64,000 nt of DNA, taken from positions 2,497,501 to 2,561,500 of the forward strand of contig JAJTWR010000332.1 in NCBI GenBank assembly GCA_021613335.1. The letters run 5' to 3'. Below are positions 44,140-54,414 of the stretch, one piece after another. Both the position numbers and the translations under genes were made by a program. The stretch comes from Whitmania pigra (lineage: Eukaryota; Annelida; Clitellata; Hirudinida; Haemopidae). Positions within the stretch are counted from its first letter, which is position 1; each line of letters starts with the position of its first letter. The notes under the pieces are model-generated. The model had not been told where the DNA came from and did not search any database. It saw nothing but the letters and a program-made list of their open reading frames with translations.

Positions 44140-46830
44140 TTTTAATGAATTCAAGTAGGATGGGATGGTGGATAACAGTTGGTTTGCAGTCATAGAAGTT
44201 GTCAGTCTTCAGCTTTTGATTTTTAAAAAATGAACATGTTGTGTTGATGACAGAAAAAAGCTCTGCTATGTCATTACATACGATTTAACCAGATAATTTC
44301 ACAATGTTCTTTAATTTGCTCAAGATTTTCAGAACTGATGTTTGTTTTAATTTGTCCAGGACAAGAACAGGCAAGCAATTATAAGGATTTTATTTCGCAA
44401 TTAATCAACTGGCTAGGCATTTAACGGGGAAAAGTGAAATAAAATAAAGCAAATCAAGATAACTAAAGATCTCTAAATACAAATCATTCAAACCATATGT
44501 AAAACAATCTATTCAAAACTCATTTTCAAAGAATAAACACTTAATGTTTAAGACATTTAATTTGCAATGCTCTAAGAACATTTTAACATTTTTAAACAAC
44601 TAGTTAAACTCCCTCTCTTCGTGAATTATTCACAAAGAAAAAGCAACTGATGTTACTTCAAAGTCTCTCAGTGATAATTTAGGACTACAATATTTGTTAC
44701 AGTAAAAAAGCATAATTTCTAAAACTTTAAAACTCATAGAATCCCTCAAGCAGTGAGCAGTTCATAATATTGTGGCTCAGCCCATGCCTTTTTCGCTCAT
44801 AGCGGTGAAACCAACCCAACGGCACGCAAATGTCTTTGCTGTAGCCTAAGAGTTGCAAAAATGTTCTGGAATCAGCAGGCATCTTCAGTTTAACTCCGAG
44901 AAAGTTCTCCTTCTTCAGTGGCAACATAACTTTCAGAGACACATCGAAGGCATAGGGAGAATGTATTGAATCCTTGAGCATCATCTTGGCAATTTCTTCA
45001 TCTGAAAGGTCATAGAAGTTTTCTTCTTCTGGCATTGAATAGAAAAATAAATCCAAAAATGGGAATGTCCAAGAATATTTAAGAATCCTGTTCTGTTTCT
45101 TATCAAAAATTTTCATCATGTCTTTACGCATGTAAAATTCTGGTAGGAATGTACTGGTGTTTTGATCTTTAAAATAAATTTTTCTTTCCCTTTTAAATAT
45201 TGCTTTGAATCTTTTCAGGACCGAATAATCCACGCTGAAATCAAAGTCGTCATCCCATGGTATGGGACGCTTGTCAAATCTGACATGTCCTAAAAGTGAA
45301 CCGTAGTTCAAATAATATTCCATACCTGATAAAGATGCAACGTGCTTGAAAAACTTGAGCAAGTTGCGCAAAACGTCATAATCTCGTGCCCTCATGTTCG
45401 GCATGAAACTTCGAAGGGAAGCTGAACAGATGTTTATCGGTAAAATGCTTTCATTGTATTTGTCACTGGGTTCAAAGAGCATCACAAGAGAGGGTTTCGT
45501 ATATTCTGTGGACAATCGTTCCTTAGTTCTGATTCCTCGAGTGGTGAAGTTGAGGCTGTCTTCATCGTTCTCTGGGTAGTAATAGTACTCGACGATGTTG
45601 TTTTCCAGGAGATATCGAAGACACCTTTTGTTATCGGAAATGATTTTTGCCTGGTATTTCGCTTTACTTGGATGTTCTGTCGATGTCACTGGTGTTGCTG
45701 TCGACGATGAAAAATAAACTTCAGTGGTCGGTGTTGAAGAGGCAGTTGCGTTAGTTGTTAGAACTGAGTTAAGTTTTGTTCTCTCTTCGGAGAGAATAAT
45801 TGTTTTCCTCCAAATGGAGGATGAGAAAACTTGAGTGGAGTTTGTGGCCAATAATTTGGTGCTTGTATCAGAGTTTTGTAATGCTTTAGTACTCGTTGAC
45901 AATTGATGTCGTAGATGTTGTAGATTGCGAAAGTACAAAATGCTTTCAACAAACAGAAATGCAATGACAACCAACAATATTTTCTGCAACAGCTTCCCAT
46001 GACAAGAATTTGCTTTTGTTGTCATGATAACTTTAGTTCTCGTTGTTAATTGCTGTGGTACACTTATTTGGATCTCACCTGCCAAGAAAATGTCACTTTT
46101 TGATAAAAAAAAAAGTATATTCAAAATATTCTTGTTAATCAAATTTAATAAAATTGTTGATAATTAAAATGATTATACTAATTATTTAGCTGTCGTTTGT
46201 TGCAAATAGAAATGCCTAAAGAAAGGGTGCATCGCTATTTAAGTTATACAATTTTTTATATTAGAAATCATCAATTCAGACGGAAGCTATTAATAGTTGT
46301 TGTAGCAATTTAATCGTTGTTTAGTAGCTTATCATTAAAACTAGTGCAACTCACTCTCCTGTCATTACATTTAAGTACTTCACATAAAGTAATAATTTTC
46401 ATTCTCACCTATTCTTAAGCGTTCATATTAAGACACTTCTTTGAAGGTCATCATACAAATGAACTTAACTCTCACCTTGTTCGTGAAATAATGAACAGGT
46501 AATTTCCACAGGTAAATACAAGTTGCATCAACAACGAAAGGTAGTTGTACTAAAATCGATTGATGTTGATTTCGTACTGCAGAATGTAATTAAGCGAGCC
46601 GAAATATTCAAATCAATATTGTTGAGGTTTGTGCGTTCACTCAAGTTTCAGCCTATGAAGTGGTCGAAAGTTAATTTCTATTTATTCCTCTTAATGTCTT
46701 AGAAATCCCCAACAAAGACAGCCAAACTTTTGTTGAATTAGCGCCAACAGTAGACCAAGGTTTTGCCAAAATAATTTCTGATGCCAATGAGATTCAAACC
46801 AAGATTTGAGATCATGTGTTCAAGAATATT
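44140..46830. repeat. Segmental duplication, copy A (LicD block)
   Basis: The block including the LicD-like gene, about 590 bp of 3' flank and about 800 bp of 5' flank aligns with 53810-57985. Flank landmarks shared by both copies include GAACAGGCAA, CAAGGATTTTATTT-like, CGTTGTTTAGTAGCTTATC, TTCTTAAGCGTTCATATT, TGAACAGGTAATTTCCACAG and GCCGAAATATTCAAATCA. Boundaries are approximate. Confidence 0.85.
44727..46025 (-). CDS. LicD/fukutin-family type II membrane protein, copy A
   Basis: 432 aa from the ATG at 46025, chosen because it matches the start of the paralogue at 55752; the frame is open a further 39 codons upstream. A short cytosolic tail, one transmembrane anchor (about residues 15-32, ILLVVIAFLFVESILYF) and a Ser/Thr-rich stem (about 40-125) suggest a Golgi-type topology. 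The LicD domain follows (about 225-425): MEYYLNYGSLLGHVRF, then the aspartate motif PIPWDDDFDFSVDY, FPFLDLFFYS and a closing KRHGLSHN segment. LicD-family proteins transfer phosphocholine or phosphosugar groups; fukutin and FKRP add ribitol phosphate to dystroglycan. The exact substrate here cannot be read from sequence. It is single-exon as modelled. The DDDFD motif has Phe where copy B has Val. Confidence 0.85.
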   Translation of the reverse strand: MTTKANSCHGKLLQKILLVVIAFLFVESILYFRNLQHLRHQLSTSTKALQNSDTSTKLLATNSTQVFSSSIWRKTIILSEERTKLNSVLTTNATASSTPTTEVYFSSSTATPVTSTEHPSKAKYQAKIISDNKRCLRYLLENNIVEYYYYPENDEDSLNFTTRGIRTKERLSTEYTKPSLVMLFEPSDKYNESILPINICSASLRSFMPNMRARDYDVLRNLLKFFKHVASLSGMEYYLNYGSLLGHVRFDKRPIPWDDDFDFSVDYSVLKRFKAIFKRERKIYFKDQNTSTFLPEFYMRKDMMKIFDKKQNRILKYSWTFPFLDLFFYSMPEEENFYDLSDEEIAKMMLKDSIHSPYAFDVSLKVMLPLKKENFLGVKLKMPADSRTFLQLLGYSKDICVPLGWFHRYERKRHGLSHNIMNCSLLEGFYEF

Positions 46831-47149
46831 ATCCAAAGCGGAGCTCTAACTTGAAAAGATTTGTCAAGTGATAGGGTATCTCTTGTACTTTTTGAAAGTC
46901 TTTAGAACTTTCTTTTAGCATTTTGAAAACCATTTGAATATTTAATTTCTTTTTCTTATTGATTTAGTTATTTCTATTCATTGACTTTCTTGTGTTTTTT
47001 GTTTACTGAATTATTTGTCTTTTTCTCAAGCTAATATGTGATTTTGTTGCAGTGGCAACAACGGACAAAGTAGAACAAAAAAAAATTTGTTAACTTATTC
47101 TTTCAACGTTCATAACAACTTCAAAAATAGTTTTGGCGCTCTACAAATG
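46831..47149. other. Spacer between LicD copy A flank and ATT array
   Basis: AT-rich; no gene or identifiable repeat seen. Confidence 0.4.
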
Positions 47150-47185
47150 CACATATTAATATTATTATTATTATATTATTATTAT

Positions 47186-47218
<33 letters not shown>

Positions 47219-47307
47219 TTATATTATTATTATTATTATTATTATATTATTATTATTATTATTAATATTATTATTATTATTAATTATTATTATTATTATT
47301 ATTATTC

Positions 47308-47339
<32 letters not shown>

Positions 47340-47443
47340 ATTATTATATATTATTATTATTATTATATTATTATTATTATATTATTATATTATTATTATA
47401 TTATTATTATTAATATTATTATTATATTATTATTATTATGATT

Positions 47444-47481
<38 letters not shown>

Positions 47482-47487
47482 ATTATC
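47150..47487. repeat. Long interrupted ATT array
   Basis: About 340 bp made almost wholly of ATT/TTA units with occasional unit losses (AT, ATTA) that change register. It directly precedes the LINE block. Confidence 0.95.
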
Positions 47488-47760
47488 TATAATTATCTAA
47501 CGAGCAGAGTATCTATTATATGTAAAGAAGATATCTTTGAAAACAAACTATTTGGAAAGACGAGGCAGCATGTGGTGATCTTGTTTATACATAAAAATAG
47601 CCAAATAGAAATTATTTATTTAATGAACTATTCAGACTTTATGTTTAGAATTACAAATGCATGGTCGGCATGAAAGTTATATGGAAAACAAAGAATAAGG
47701 CAAGATTTTTTTTGAAGATTAAGTAAAAGTTCTAAGGTTTAAATTATAAAAACACATAAA

Positions 47761-50340
47761 CTTACTGACAATATACAGGACTGGAAACATAGAGACTCTG
47801 TTTTTCTCAGAACTCTCGGAGCTACTGCGTCGTTTTGTCATTGGCTCCCCGACACTGTTTGTTACTGGGGACATAAATATACACTTCGAAAAGACTGATG
47901 ATTCGAACAGCCTGGTCTTCAGTAATCTCATTTCATCTTTTGGCCTCAGACATATTGTTGCCGGTCCCACCCATGATTGCGGTGGAACCCTGGACATTGT
48001 CCTCGAGAGAGACGACAATGGCTTACCTGTTACGGTGGTCGAGAAGTTGGAAAGTGGTCTTTCTGACCACAAACTTCTAACTTGGACGACTTCGTCCTCA
48101 GTCCCTCGTCACATACCAGATGCAAATAGGGTCAGGCTCTGGAGGAATCTTGAAATGCCTCTCTTCGAACGACTTCTCAGCACCTCTCCTTTGACCAACC
48201 CAGAGATGTGGACCTCCATGGATGCTGATTGCCTGGCTGAGCTTTACAATGACACTCTCAATGAGGTAGTTGAGAGGTCCCTCCCCCTATCGACGCCACG
48301 CTTCTACAAATACAGACAGCCATGGTTTGATGCTGAGTGCATGAGGGTGAGATCACATCTGACTCGACTCAGAAGACGGCGTGCCAGCACCGACATCATC
48401 AGGGCTTGTGCCCGCTCGTTTGCTGCTCTGCTACATCAAAAGCGTCGTAACGTCGCATAGCAGAGGTGCGCCATCCTGCCAGAAGATGGAAGCTCATCGA
48501 TGATACTACTGGTTTAGGCAGCGTCACAAACAGATTGGCTGCTCCGGCCCCTCTGGTCTACCGCGGGTACCTTGACGGAAAATTGACTGCCATCCGTTCA
48601 GCCACGAGTGATGCTCCACCACCTCACTTCCTTCCCTGTGTCACAGATTCGGGGCTGCAGCAATTTCAGCCAACCTCTTTAGGCAAGATCCATGAGCTCA
48701 TCAACTCCATCCCCCACACAACAGTCAGGACTTGACCCAATACCCACTTGGTTTCTGAAGAAGGTCTCGCATGTTCTTGCTCCATTCGTCGTTCATCTGT
48801 TCCACAAATCCTTACTCCTGGGCCAAGTTCCCCACTCCTTCAAGATGGCACAAATTCAGCCCATACTCAAGAAGCCCACCCTCGACCTGTTAGCCCCTTC
48901 ATCGTACCGCCCAATATCGAATCTAAGCGTCATTTCAAAGTTTCTCGAACGACTCGTACTTAGACGCCTCCTGTTCTACCTCAACAGCAATGCTCTCTTT
49001 CCCAGCACACAGTCTGCCTATCGACTGTATCATTCCACTGAGACCGCCGTACTGAAGGTTGTGTCTGACATACGCATGGCACTTGATGCAGGTCAGGTCT
49101 CCCTCCTCCTTCTGCTGGACATGTCATCGGCCTTTGACACCGTTGACCATGACATTCTCATCGCCAGGCTGGATGAAACATTTGGAGTTCGTCACAATGC
49201 ACTGCAGTGGTTCAGAAATTATTTGTCGGAAAGACATGAAAATAGTGTCGTCACAATCTGCTAGTCCCACCCATCTTGTGCAATCGGGCGTTCCCCAGGG
49301 ATCTGTCTTAGGACCAATATTGTTTACATTATATGTGGCTGACATTGAAAGCATCATCTCCAAACATAGACTTTTCAGTCATCAGTATGCCGATGACATT
49401 CAGATCTACGGCAACTCCACACTTGAAGATGCTCCTACCCATATATATATATATCAGTGACCTCCCGCTCCAGCTGGCGGGTTCTTCCATCACCCCTTCA
49501 CGGACAGTCAGGAATCTGGGGGTCCACTTGGACTCTTCCCTTTCCATGAAGTCCCATGTAAATCGGGTTGCTGCTGCTTGCTATGCCAAGCTTCGCATCC
49601 TCAAGGAGGCGAAGCCATTCCTACCTCCTGAGGCTTTCCGGTCTCTCACTATTTATTCTATCGCGGCTTGACTACTGCAATTCTCTGCTGGTTAACGTCA
49701 ACCACCAAGTCATTAGCACCTTCCAGACCGTCATGAACACGGCTGCCAGGCTCATACAAGGAGGGAGGCTACCGGACCATATCTCCCCGGTACTTGCTAA
49801 TCTTCACTGGCTGAAGATCCCGGAGCGGGTGCTGTGCAAGACTGCCCTCCTAGTCTACAAGGCCGCCACAGGTCAAGCCCCTCGGTACTTGACTGAACTA
49901 CTGATCAGTACCACAGCTGTCCCTGGCAGGGCATCACTCCGCTCATCCGAGACTAGGACCCTGGTCGTTCCACGGTCTCGCAGTGTCAGGCAAGGTGATC
50001 GGGCCTTCTATGTCACCGCTCCCGTGATCTGGAACCTGCTTCCTCCGAACATTCGTCGCTTAATCGTCAGAAGCCTTCAAATCCGGACTGAAAACCCATC
50101 TATTTGTGACCTCATATCAATAATTCTTTAATCTATAGTTTGTTTTTTGTCCCTGTCTCTATTATTTTATTTTATTCCATTCTGTTCACTCACTTTTATT
50201 CTATTCTTATCTTATTTTATTTTTATTTCATAGACTGCATATTTGTGAGCTCTTGTTCGCCGTGCCTTTACATCCCTTCGGGATTACATCGAGCACGTAA
50301 ATAAATGTAATTTTGGATAAATAAATGTAAATGTAAATGA
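47761..50340 (+). mobile_element. Degenerate non-LTR retrotransposon (CR1/L2-like), 5'-truncated
   Basis: Forward-strand fragments in correct order span the element. The endonuclease C-terminal part comes first (47761-48460; LLTIYRTGN, FVTGDINIHFEK, THDCGGTLDIVL, LSDHKLLTW). The reverse transcriptase follows (48700-49460; SYRPISNLSVISKFLERLVL, LLDMSSAFDTVDHDIL, SGVPQGSVLGPILFTLYVADI, SHQYADDIQIYG), then the C-terminal domain (49460-50130; LDYCNSLL, LHWLKIPERVLCKTALLVYKA, GQAPRYLTELL). At least four frameshifts or stops break the ORF, so it is a pseudogene. The 3' tail is a short ATAAATGTAA tandem at about 50296-50338, as in CR1-group LINEs without poly(A). The 5' end is cut within the endonuclease. 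About 60 residues expected after YADD are missing and replaced by an AT microsatellite (49441-49456). Confidence 0.92.
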
Positions 50341-51300
50341 AAAGTCTATGTAAACTAAGGAAGTAGCCGGAATCTTAATAATATTTCAGACGATAAATCT
50401 TCCACTTAATGAAATTCCCTGATACCAATTAAACTCATAACGGTCATAAAAGCATTCAAACCACTAACTTCGAATTAAATTTGGAATCAGTTATCAGTTA
50501 ATGTATTCAACTCACAAAATTTTTTTAATATATTGAAGAGGCTATTTTGTCGCCGAGCTATTTTGACAGGGCTATTTTGTAGGGATTTTTTTCGTCCTGG
50601 GCTATTTTGTCGCCGGGCTATTTTGACGGGGCTGTTTTGTCGGGGCTGTTTTGACGGGACTGTTTTGTCCTGGGCTATTTTGACGGGGCTATTTTGTCGC
50701 CGGGCTGTTATGACGGGTCACCAAAAAAAGACTTTGGATAGTGATAAAATGTTGCTTCTGAATGATATTAGTAAGAAAAAAAATGTTCTTTTCGAAATTA
50801 TTTTGTCTTCTATTGCCGCTGGAGGGTGGAAAAAATGCCATAATTTTGCTAATGTTTCTGATTTTTCTTCTGTGTTTGAATGATTATATTTAAATTTATT
50901 TTTATGTTTCTGTGTGCAGATTGAATGTTTACAACTGAAATAAGGTTTTGTGGAAGAAAAAGTAGTAATTTTACAAACCATGTTGCAAACTACAGCCGTT
51001 ACTCGAGCACAACTGATTACGGCATTGGGTATGATCTACATGCCAATTACCAACTGTTAGTTGGATGTAATGCAGCATTATTCCATTGTTCAAATACAGC
51101 TTACAAAGAATACTAAGTCAAGTGGAACAGTTGCTCAAGTTTATGCAAGTGTTACAAACATTTAGTTTAAATCTGGCATTCCGACTGTTTCAATGAGAAA
51201 AGTGCAGAAGTCCTGCACAAGAATTTAAAAAATAATTCTGAAAAGAGAAAGCGAAGCAAAAGCTTCAGCATAATTGATTGCTAAACAGTAAAGTTTAAGT

Positions 51301-51579
51301 TTGTATAAATTAGCGGCATGTCATTGTCTCGGTTTAAATAATTGCAATTGTCCGAGAGAATCAAAGGTGTCAGCACTTGAGTGTGAATTTTTCTTCGATC
51401 AAAGAAATGAAATAAATATGATTATTGGTCCTTTGGACAAGGAAACTTGCAAGTTATTCAAAGAAACTGAGAGCGCGTCAAAGAGACAGAAATACTATAA
51501 TTCCCATTCTTGTAGCAAAAGTAATGCGTGTGAGTCGGGTGGTAAGTTACCAGTGGTAACATTTCCGATACTGATTTAG
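51301..51579 (+). pseudogene. Cys-motif ORF fragment of the 2.4 kb element
   Basis: The open frame runs for about 92 codons with an AxCxC(x6)CxCPR pattern, followed by KVSALE, EFFFDQRNEINMIIGPLD and a Lys/Ser-rich tail. Upstream and downstream coding pieces are in other frames, so the gene is broken. The first methionine given by open-frame analysis (TTG codon at 51301) is not a real start. Function unknown; most likely part of a transposon-encoded protein. Confidence 0.35.
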
Positions 51580-51711
51580 ATATTATGGAAGTATCTGGTG
51601 ATGAGGAGTCAATTGAAGACACAGAAATTGATCTGGATGATTTTTCATACAATTGCCAGATAATGTGACAAACGTTGCCACAGATTCTGCAGAAGAAAAT
51701 TCATAATTCCA

Positions 51712-52288
51712 AATTTCTAACCGATTTGATTGTAAAAATATTTAATAGCTTTTCGAAAACTGAACGAAGGTTAATGGATTATTAGCGACCAAGAGTGGGG
51801 GCAATAACAGTTAGTAGGCCGCTGTGATAATCCTGTTAATTGTAAATCAAGTTTTTTAAAGTGTTTATAATTTTGCATTAATACTGCATATTTTGTCTTT
51901 ATAAAGACTCTTTAATATAAAAAAATTAGATATTTACTTTCACATTAAATGTGTGTTCATGCAATTCAGCTAATTTAACCAATTAAGTTGTCAGCTAAAT
52001 ATTAGGCATCCATAGAACCAACAATACCTATAGGTTTGAAAGTTGAAGCTTATATTCATCGAAATTGGTCGATAGCGATTGCTTCTATGTATTTGAATCT
52101 AATTTTTGAATTTTGTTTGCATTATTATGTCAAATAAATTCTAAACAGGAAATATTAATTGTTTCCACTAAAATTCTTTCACGTGCGAAGTAACTAATCT
52201 CAATTTTGCCATGAATTTCTATGTGATTTCTTATAAGGTAATTTAATAAATGAATTATCTAGTAATAAGTAGATTGAAAAGAAAAGGA
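51712..52288 (+). repeat. Dispersed repeat, copy 1 (partner at 62088-62545)
   Basis: The two segments share long near-identical runs such as ATTTCTAACCGATTTGATTG, ATGGATTATTAGCGACCAAG, GGCCGCTGTGATAATCCTG, TTAATACTGCATATTTTGTC and AAATTGGTCGATAGCGATTG. Copy 1 has roughly 100 bp that copy 2 lacks (51955-52055). Both end near AGTAGATTGAA(A/G)AGAAA. The first 110 bp include the coding piece ending FSKTERRLMDY and share an identical in-frame TAG, so both descend from an already broken source. Confidence 0.88.
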
Positions 52289-52289
52289 G

Positions 52290-52565
52290 AGATTTGACAA
52301 GTACAAAACTCAGTTGGATGCTTTGGTTGTGAAATTTGAAAGGAGGCTCCAAAACCATAAGAAACTGGAACCACTCTTCAATATCCTCAGTTCGCCATTT
52401 AGTGCAGAAGCTTATTCAGCTCCAGAAGATTTACAGTTAGAGCTGCTTGACCTACAAGCAGATTATGACCTGAAGGAGAAGTCCAAGTCAGTTCTTCTGC
52501 TGGAGTTTTATGGATGGCCAGCAGCATTTCCACTCCTAAAAAACTTTAAAACACAAGGAGGCAGT
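52290..52565 (+). pseudogene. hAT transposase C-terminal fragment (GTF2IRD2/Charlie8-like)
   Basis: Reading from about 52290 gives RFDKYKTQLDALVVKFERRL, LEPLFNILSSPFSAEA, SAPEDLQLELLDLQADYDLK and SVLLLEFYGW. This matches, by recall, the C-terminal domain of hAT transposases related to the one domesticated in vertebrate GTF2IRD2 (pattern LEP...LFSSPFS...P..LQLE.IDLQ.D..LKEKF). The frame leaves the family pattern after about 52550, and no N-terminal transposase parts are nearby. It is a truncated, non-functional fragment. Confidence 0.75.
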
Positions 52566-52923
52566 TGTTACATTTCTCGATTCAATAGAAGCTTTAACAA
52601 ATCCCACGTTTTTCTGATATTTGTTTGAGTATTCAATGACTTCTTCTGAGTGGTAGCGTGTGGTGGTTTCATCCATGACTCTTTAAAATCTGTTCCTGTA
52701 TCCAATGAATTTTGATTTATTTTCAGTTGACTGATCGTTCAGAAACGTTTTATAGAGGTTGCTTTGTTTTATTGCATGATTGTAAGAGTCCCAGAGTGGT
52801 CCATGGTTTTTTGAAGCGATAATGTTTTGTGCGATGAGAAGCAATTGGAAACATATTGAAATAACCTGGGGTCCGAGAACTAGTAAATTTTAGAGTAAGT
52901 TTATTAAGCAAGTATTCAGTTAA

Positions 52924-52942
52924 CGGCGACAAAATAGCCCCG
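52924..52942 (-). repeat. Right-end inverted terminal motif of the 2.4 kb element
   Basis: Reverse complement of the GGGGCTATTTTGTCGCCG unit found in tandem at 50538-50716. A single copy is present here. Confidence 0.75.
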
Positions 52943-53268
52943 TGTGCCAACGAAATCGGTCTCGCTCTTTGATGTTATTCTTGTTGGTTGATCTATTTTA
53001 GGATGCAGGCAATGACTTGACAATATCGCCAAAATCTCCTGTAGCCAGGTAGATTCACTTGATAAATCTAAATTGAAATATCCCAACAATCTCCATTTTT
53101 TCTGAACTAATCAAGCCTACTCTAGTAGATGGGGTGGAACCACTAGATTGTCATTTTATTTGTGAATTATTCATTGGAAAATTTTGTTTATGATGTATAG
53201 GATAATCTTAATTAAGTCACATATGTGTTACGTTTGTAGGCTGCTTGAATTTATAAGCAATAGTTTAG

Positions 53269-53470
53269 TCACTTGAATTTCAACATTGACCCTCATATGA
53301 TAGCTGAAACTCTTTCCGAGCTCCGGCAGGAATCCTCAGAGAGGAGAACCTTTCTTTTGGCCCTTTATTCCTCTGACACTCTCGGGGCTTGGGCCGCACC
53401 TGCTGATCAGACGGGTGTCCCTGCCGGTGATGTAACGTCTAATTTTGACAAGTCAACGAACAGAATCGAG
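53269..53470 (+). other. Possible orphan exon
   Basis: An open block with a TTTAG acceptor at 53264-53268 and a consensus donor GAG|GTAAGA at 53471. It encodes about 67 residues, including FNIDPHMIAETLSELRQESS, RTFLLALYSSDTLGAWAAP and GDVTSNFDKSTNRIE. The composition is more GC-rich than its surroundings and looks protein-like. No partner exon was found and I do not recognise the sequence. It could be an exon of an unseen gene or a piece of a mobile element. Confidence 0.25.
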
Positions 53471-54414
53471 GTAAGACGCACAATCCAGCAATGAGAACTA
53501 CCGACGAAAGTCACGACAACCACCACCGAAGTCATATTATATGTGATATTTTAATGAAACAATACAACGTCAAAATGCAGGCTTAAAAGCTTAAATTCAG
53601 AGAAATTTACCATTATATTGCATGCTCTAAAATGTTGCGTCTGTTTCGCGATGATTTAATTACAATATCCTAAAAAAATAGCTAGACGAAGATACCAGAA
53701 CGTTTTTTATAAGTTAGTTTTTTTTTATATTTGGGAAATATTTAAAAACAGCTAATTTTTAATATGTTTGGAATCATAACACAACTTTTTCTTCAGAATG
53801 TAGCTAAGTTAAGGTGGAATTAACCTTTAGTGAATACAAGTAGAACGGGACGGGTGATAATAACAGTTTGTTTGAACTCATTGTAATTGTAAGTCCTCTG
53901 CTTTTGTCTCTTAAAGAATGAACACGTTTTGTTAATGACAGAGTAAAGCTTTGTCATTGCGTACGATTTCACCAGATATTTTCACAATATTCAAGACTTT
54001 GCTCAAAATTTTCCGATCTGAAATTTGTTTTAATTTGATTCAATATCCTGGACAATTTAATCAAGAACAGGCAAACGATTACAAGGATTTTATTTTGCAG
54101 TTAAGATATCAACTGGCCAAACATTTAACGAGCAAAACTGAAATACAAATAAAGAAGGAGAAGTGAAATATTGTTTCGTGAAGCATTCAAATCATACGTG
54201 AAATAATCTATTCAAAACTAATTTTAAACAAATAAACACATAATGTTTAAAGCTTTAATTTGCAATGTTCTAAGAACACTTTCTAGCCAAACTTCCGCTC
54301 TTCGTGATTTCTTCCCAAAGCAATTGACGCTGCTTCAAAGCCTCCGATTCACTCGAATGATAATTTATGACAATAATCTGCTTATTTACAATTTAAAAAA
54401 AAATTACTAATACT

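Larger units (their letters stand above)
50533..52943 (+). mobile_element. Degenerate DNA element bounded by inverted GGGCTATTTTG motifs
   Basis: From 50538 to about 50716 there are some eight tandem, alternating units of the type GGGCTATTTTGTCGCC and GGGCTATTTTGACGGG. The same motif occurs once in reverse orientation at 52923-52942 (GGCGACAAAATAGCCCCG). The terminal motifs therefore face each other across 2.4 kb, as expected for a DNA transposon with repeat-rich inverted ends. Inside, degenerate coding pieces lie on the + strand: ISKKKNVLFEIILSSIAAGG (about 50770), LAACHCLGLNNCNCPRESKV plus EFFFDQRNE (51307-51415), an acidic block and FSKTERRLMDY (about 51750). The family is unknown to me, though CxC...CxCPR...DQR proteins of unknown function are recalled from invertebrate transposons. 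A hAT fragment (52290-52565) is embedded. Confidence 0.55.

Noticed and set aside
47087..47413. 108-codon ORF rich in Leu, Tyr and Ile
   Set aside because: It is the translation of the ATT microsatellite, not a gene.
32551..47487. Possibility that the ATT arrays are CRISPR-like or satellite centromere arrays
   Set aside because: They are plain trinucleotide microsatellites of limited length, with no spacers or higher-order unit.
50533..50720. Open frame with repeated RLFCRRAILTG units
   Set aside because: It is a read-through of the tandem terminal repeat of the 2.4 kb element. The repeated peptide mirrors the DNA repeat, and no start context or downstream homology supports a protein.
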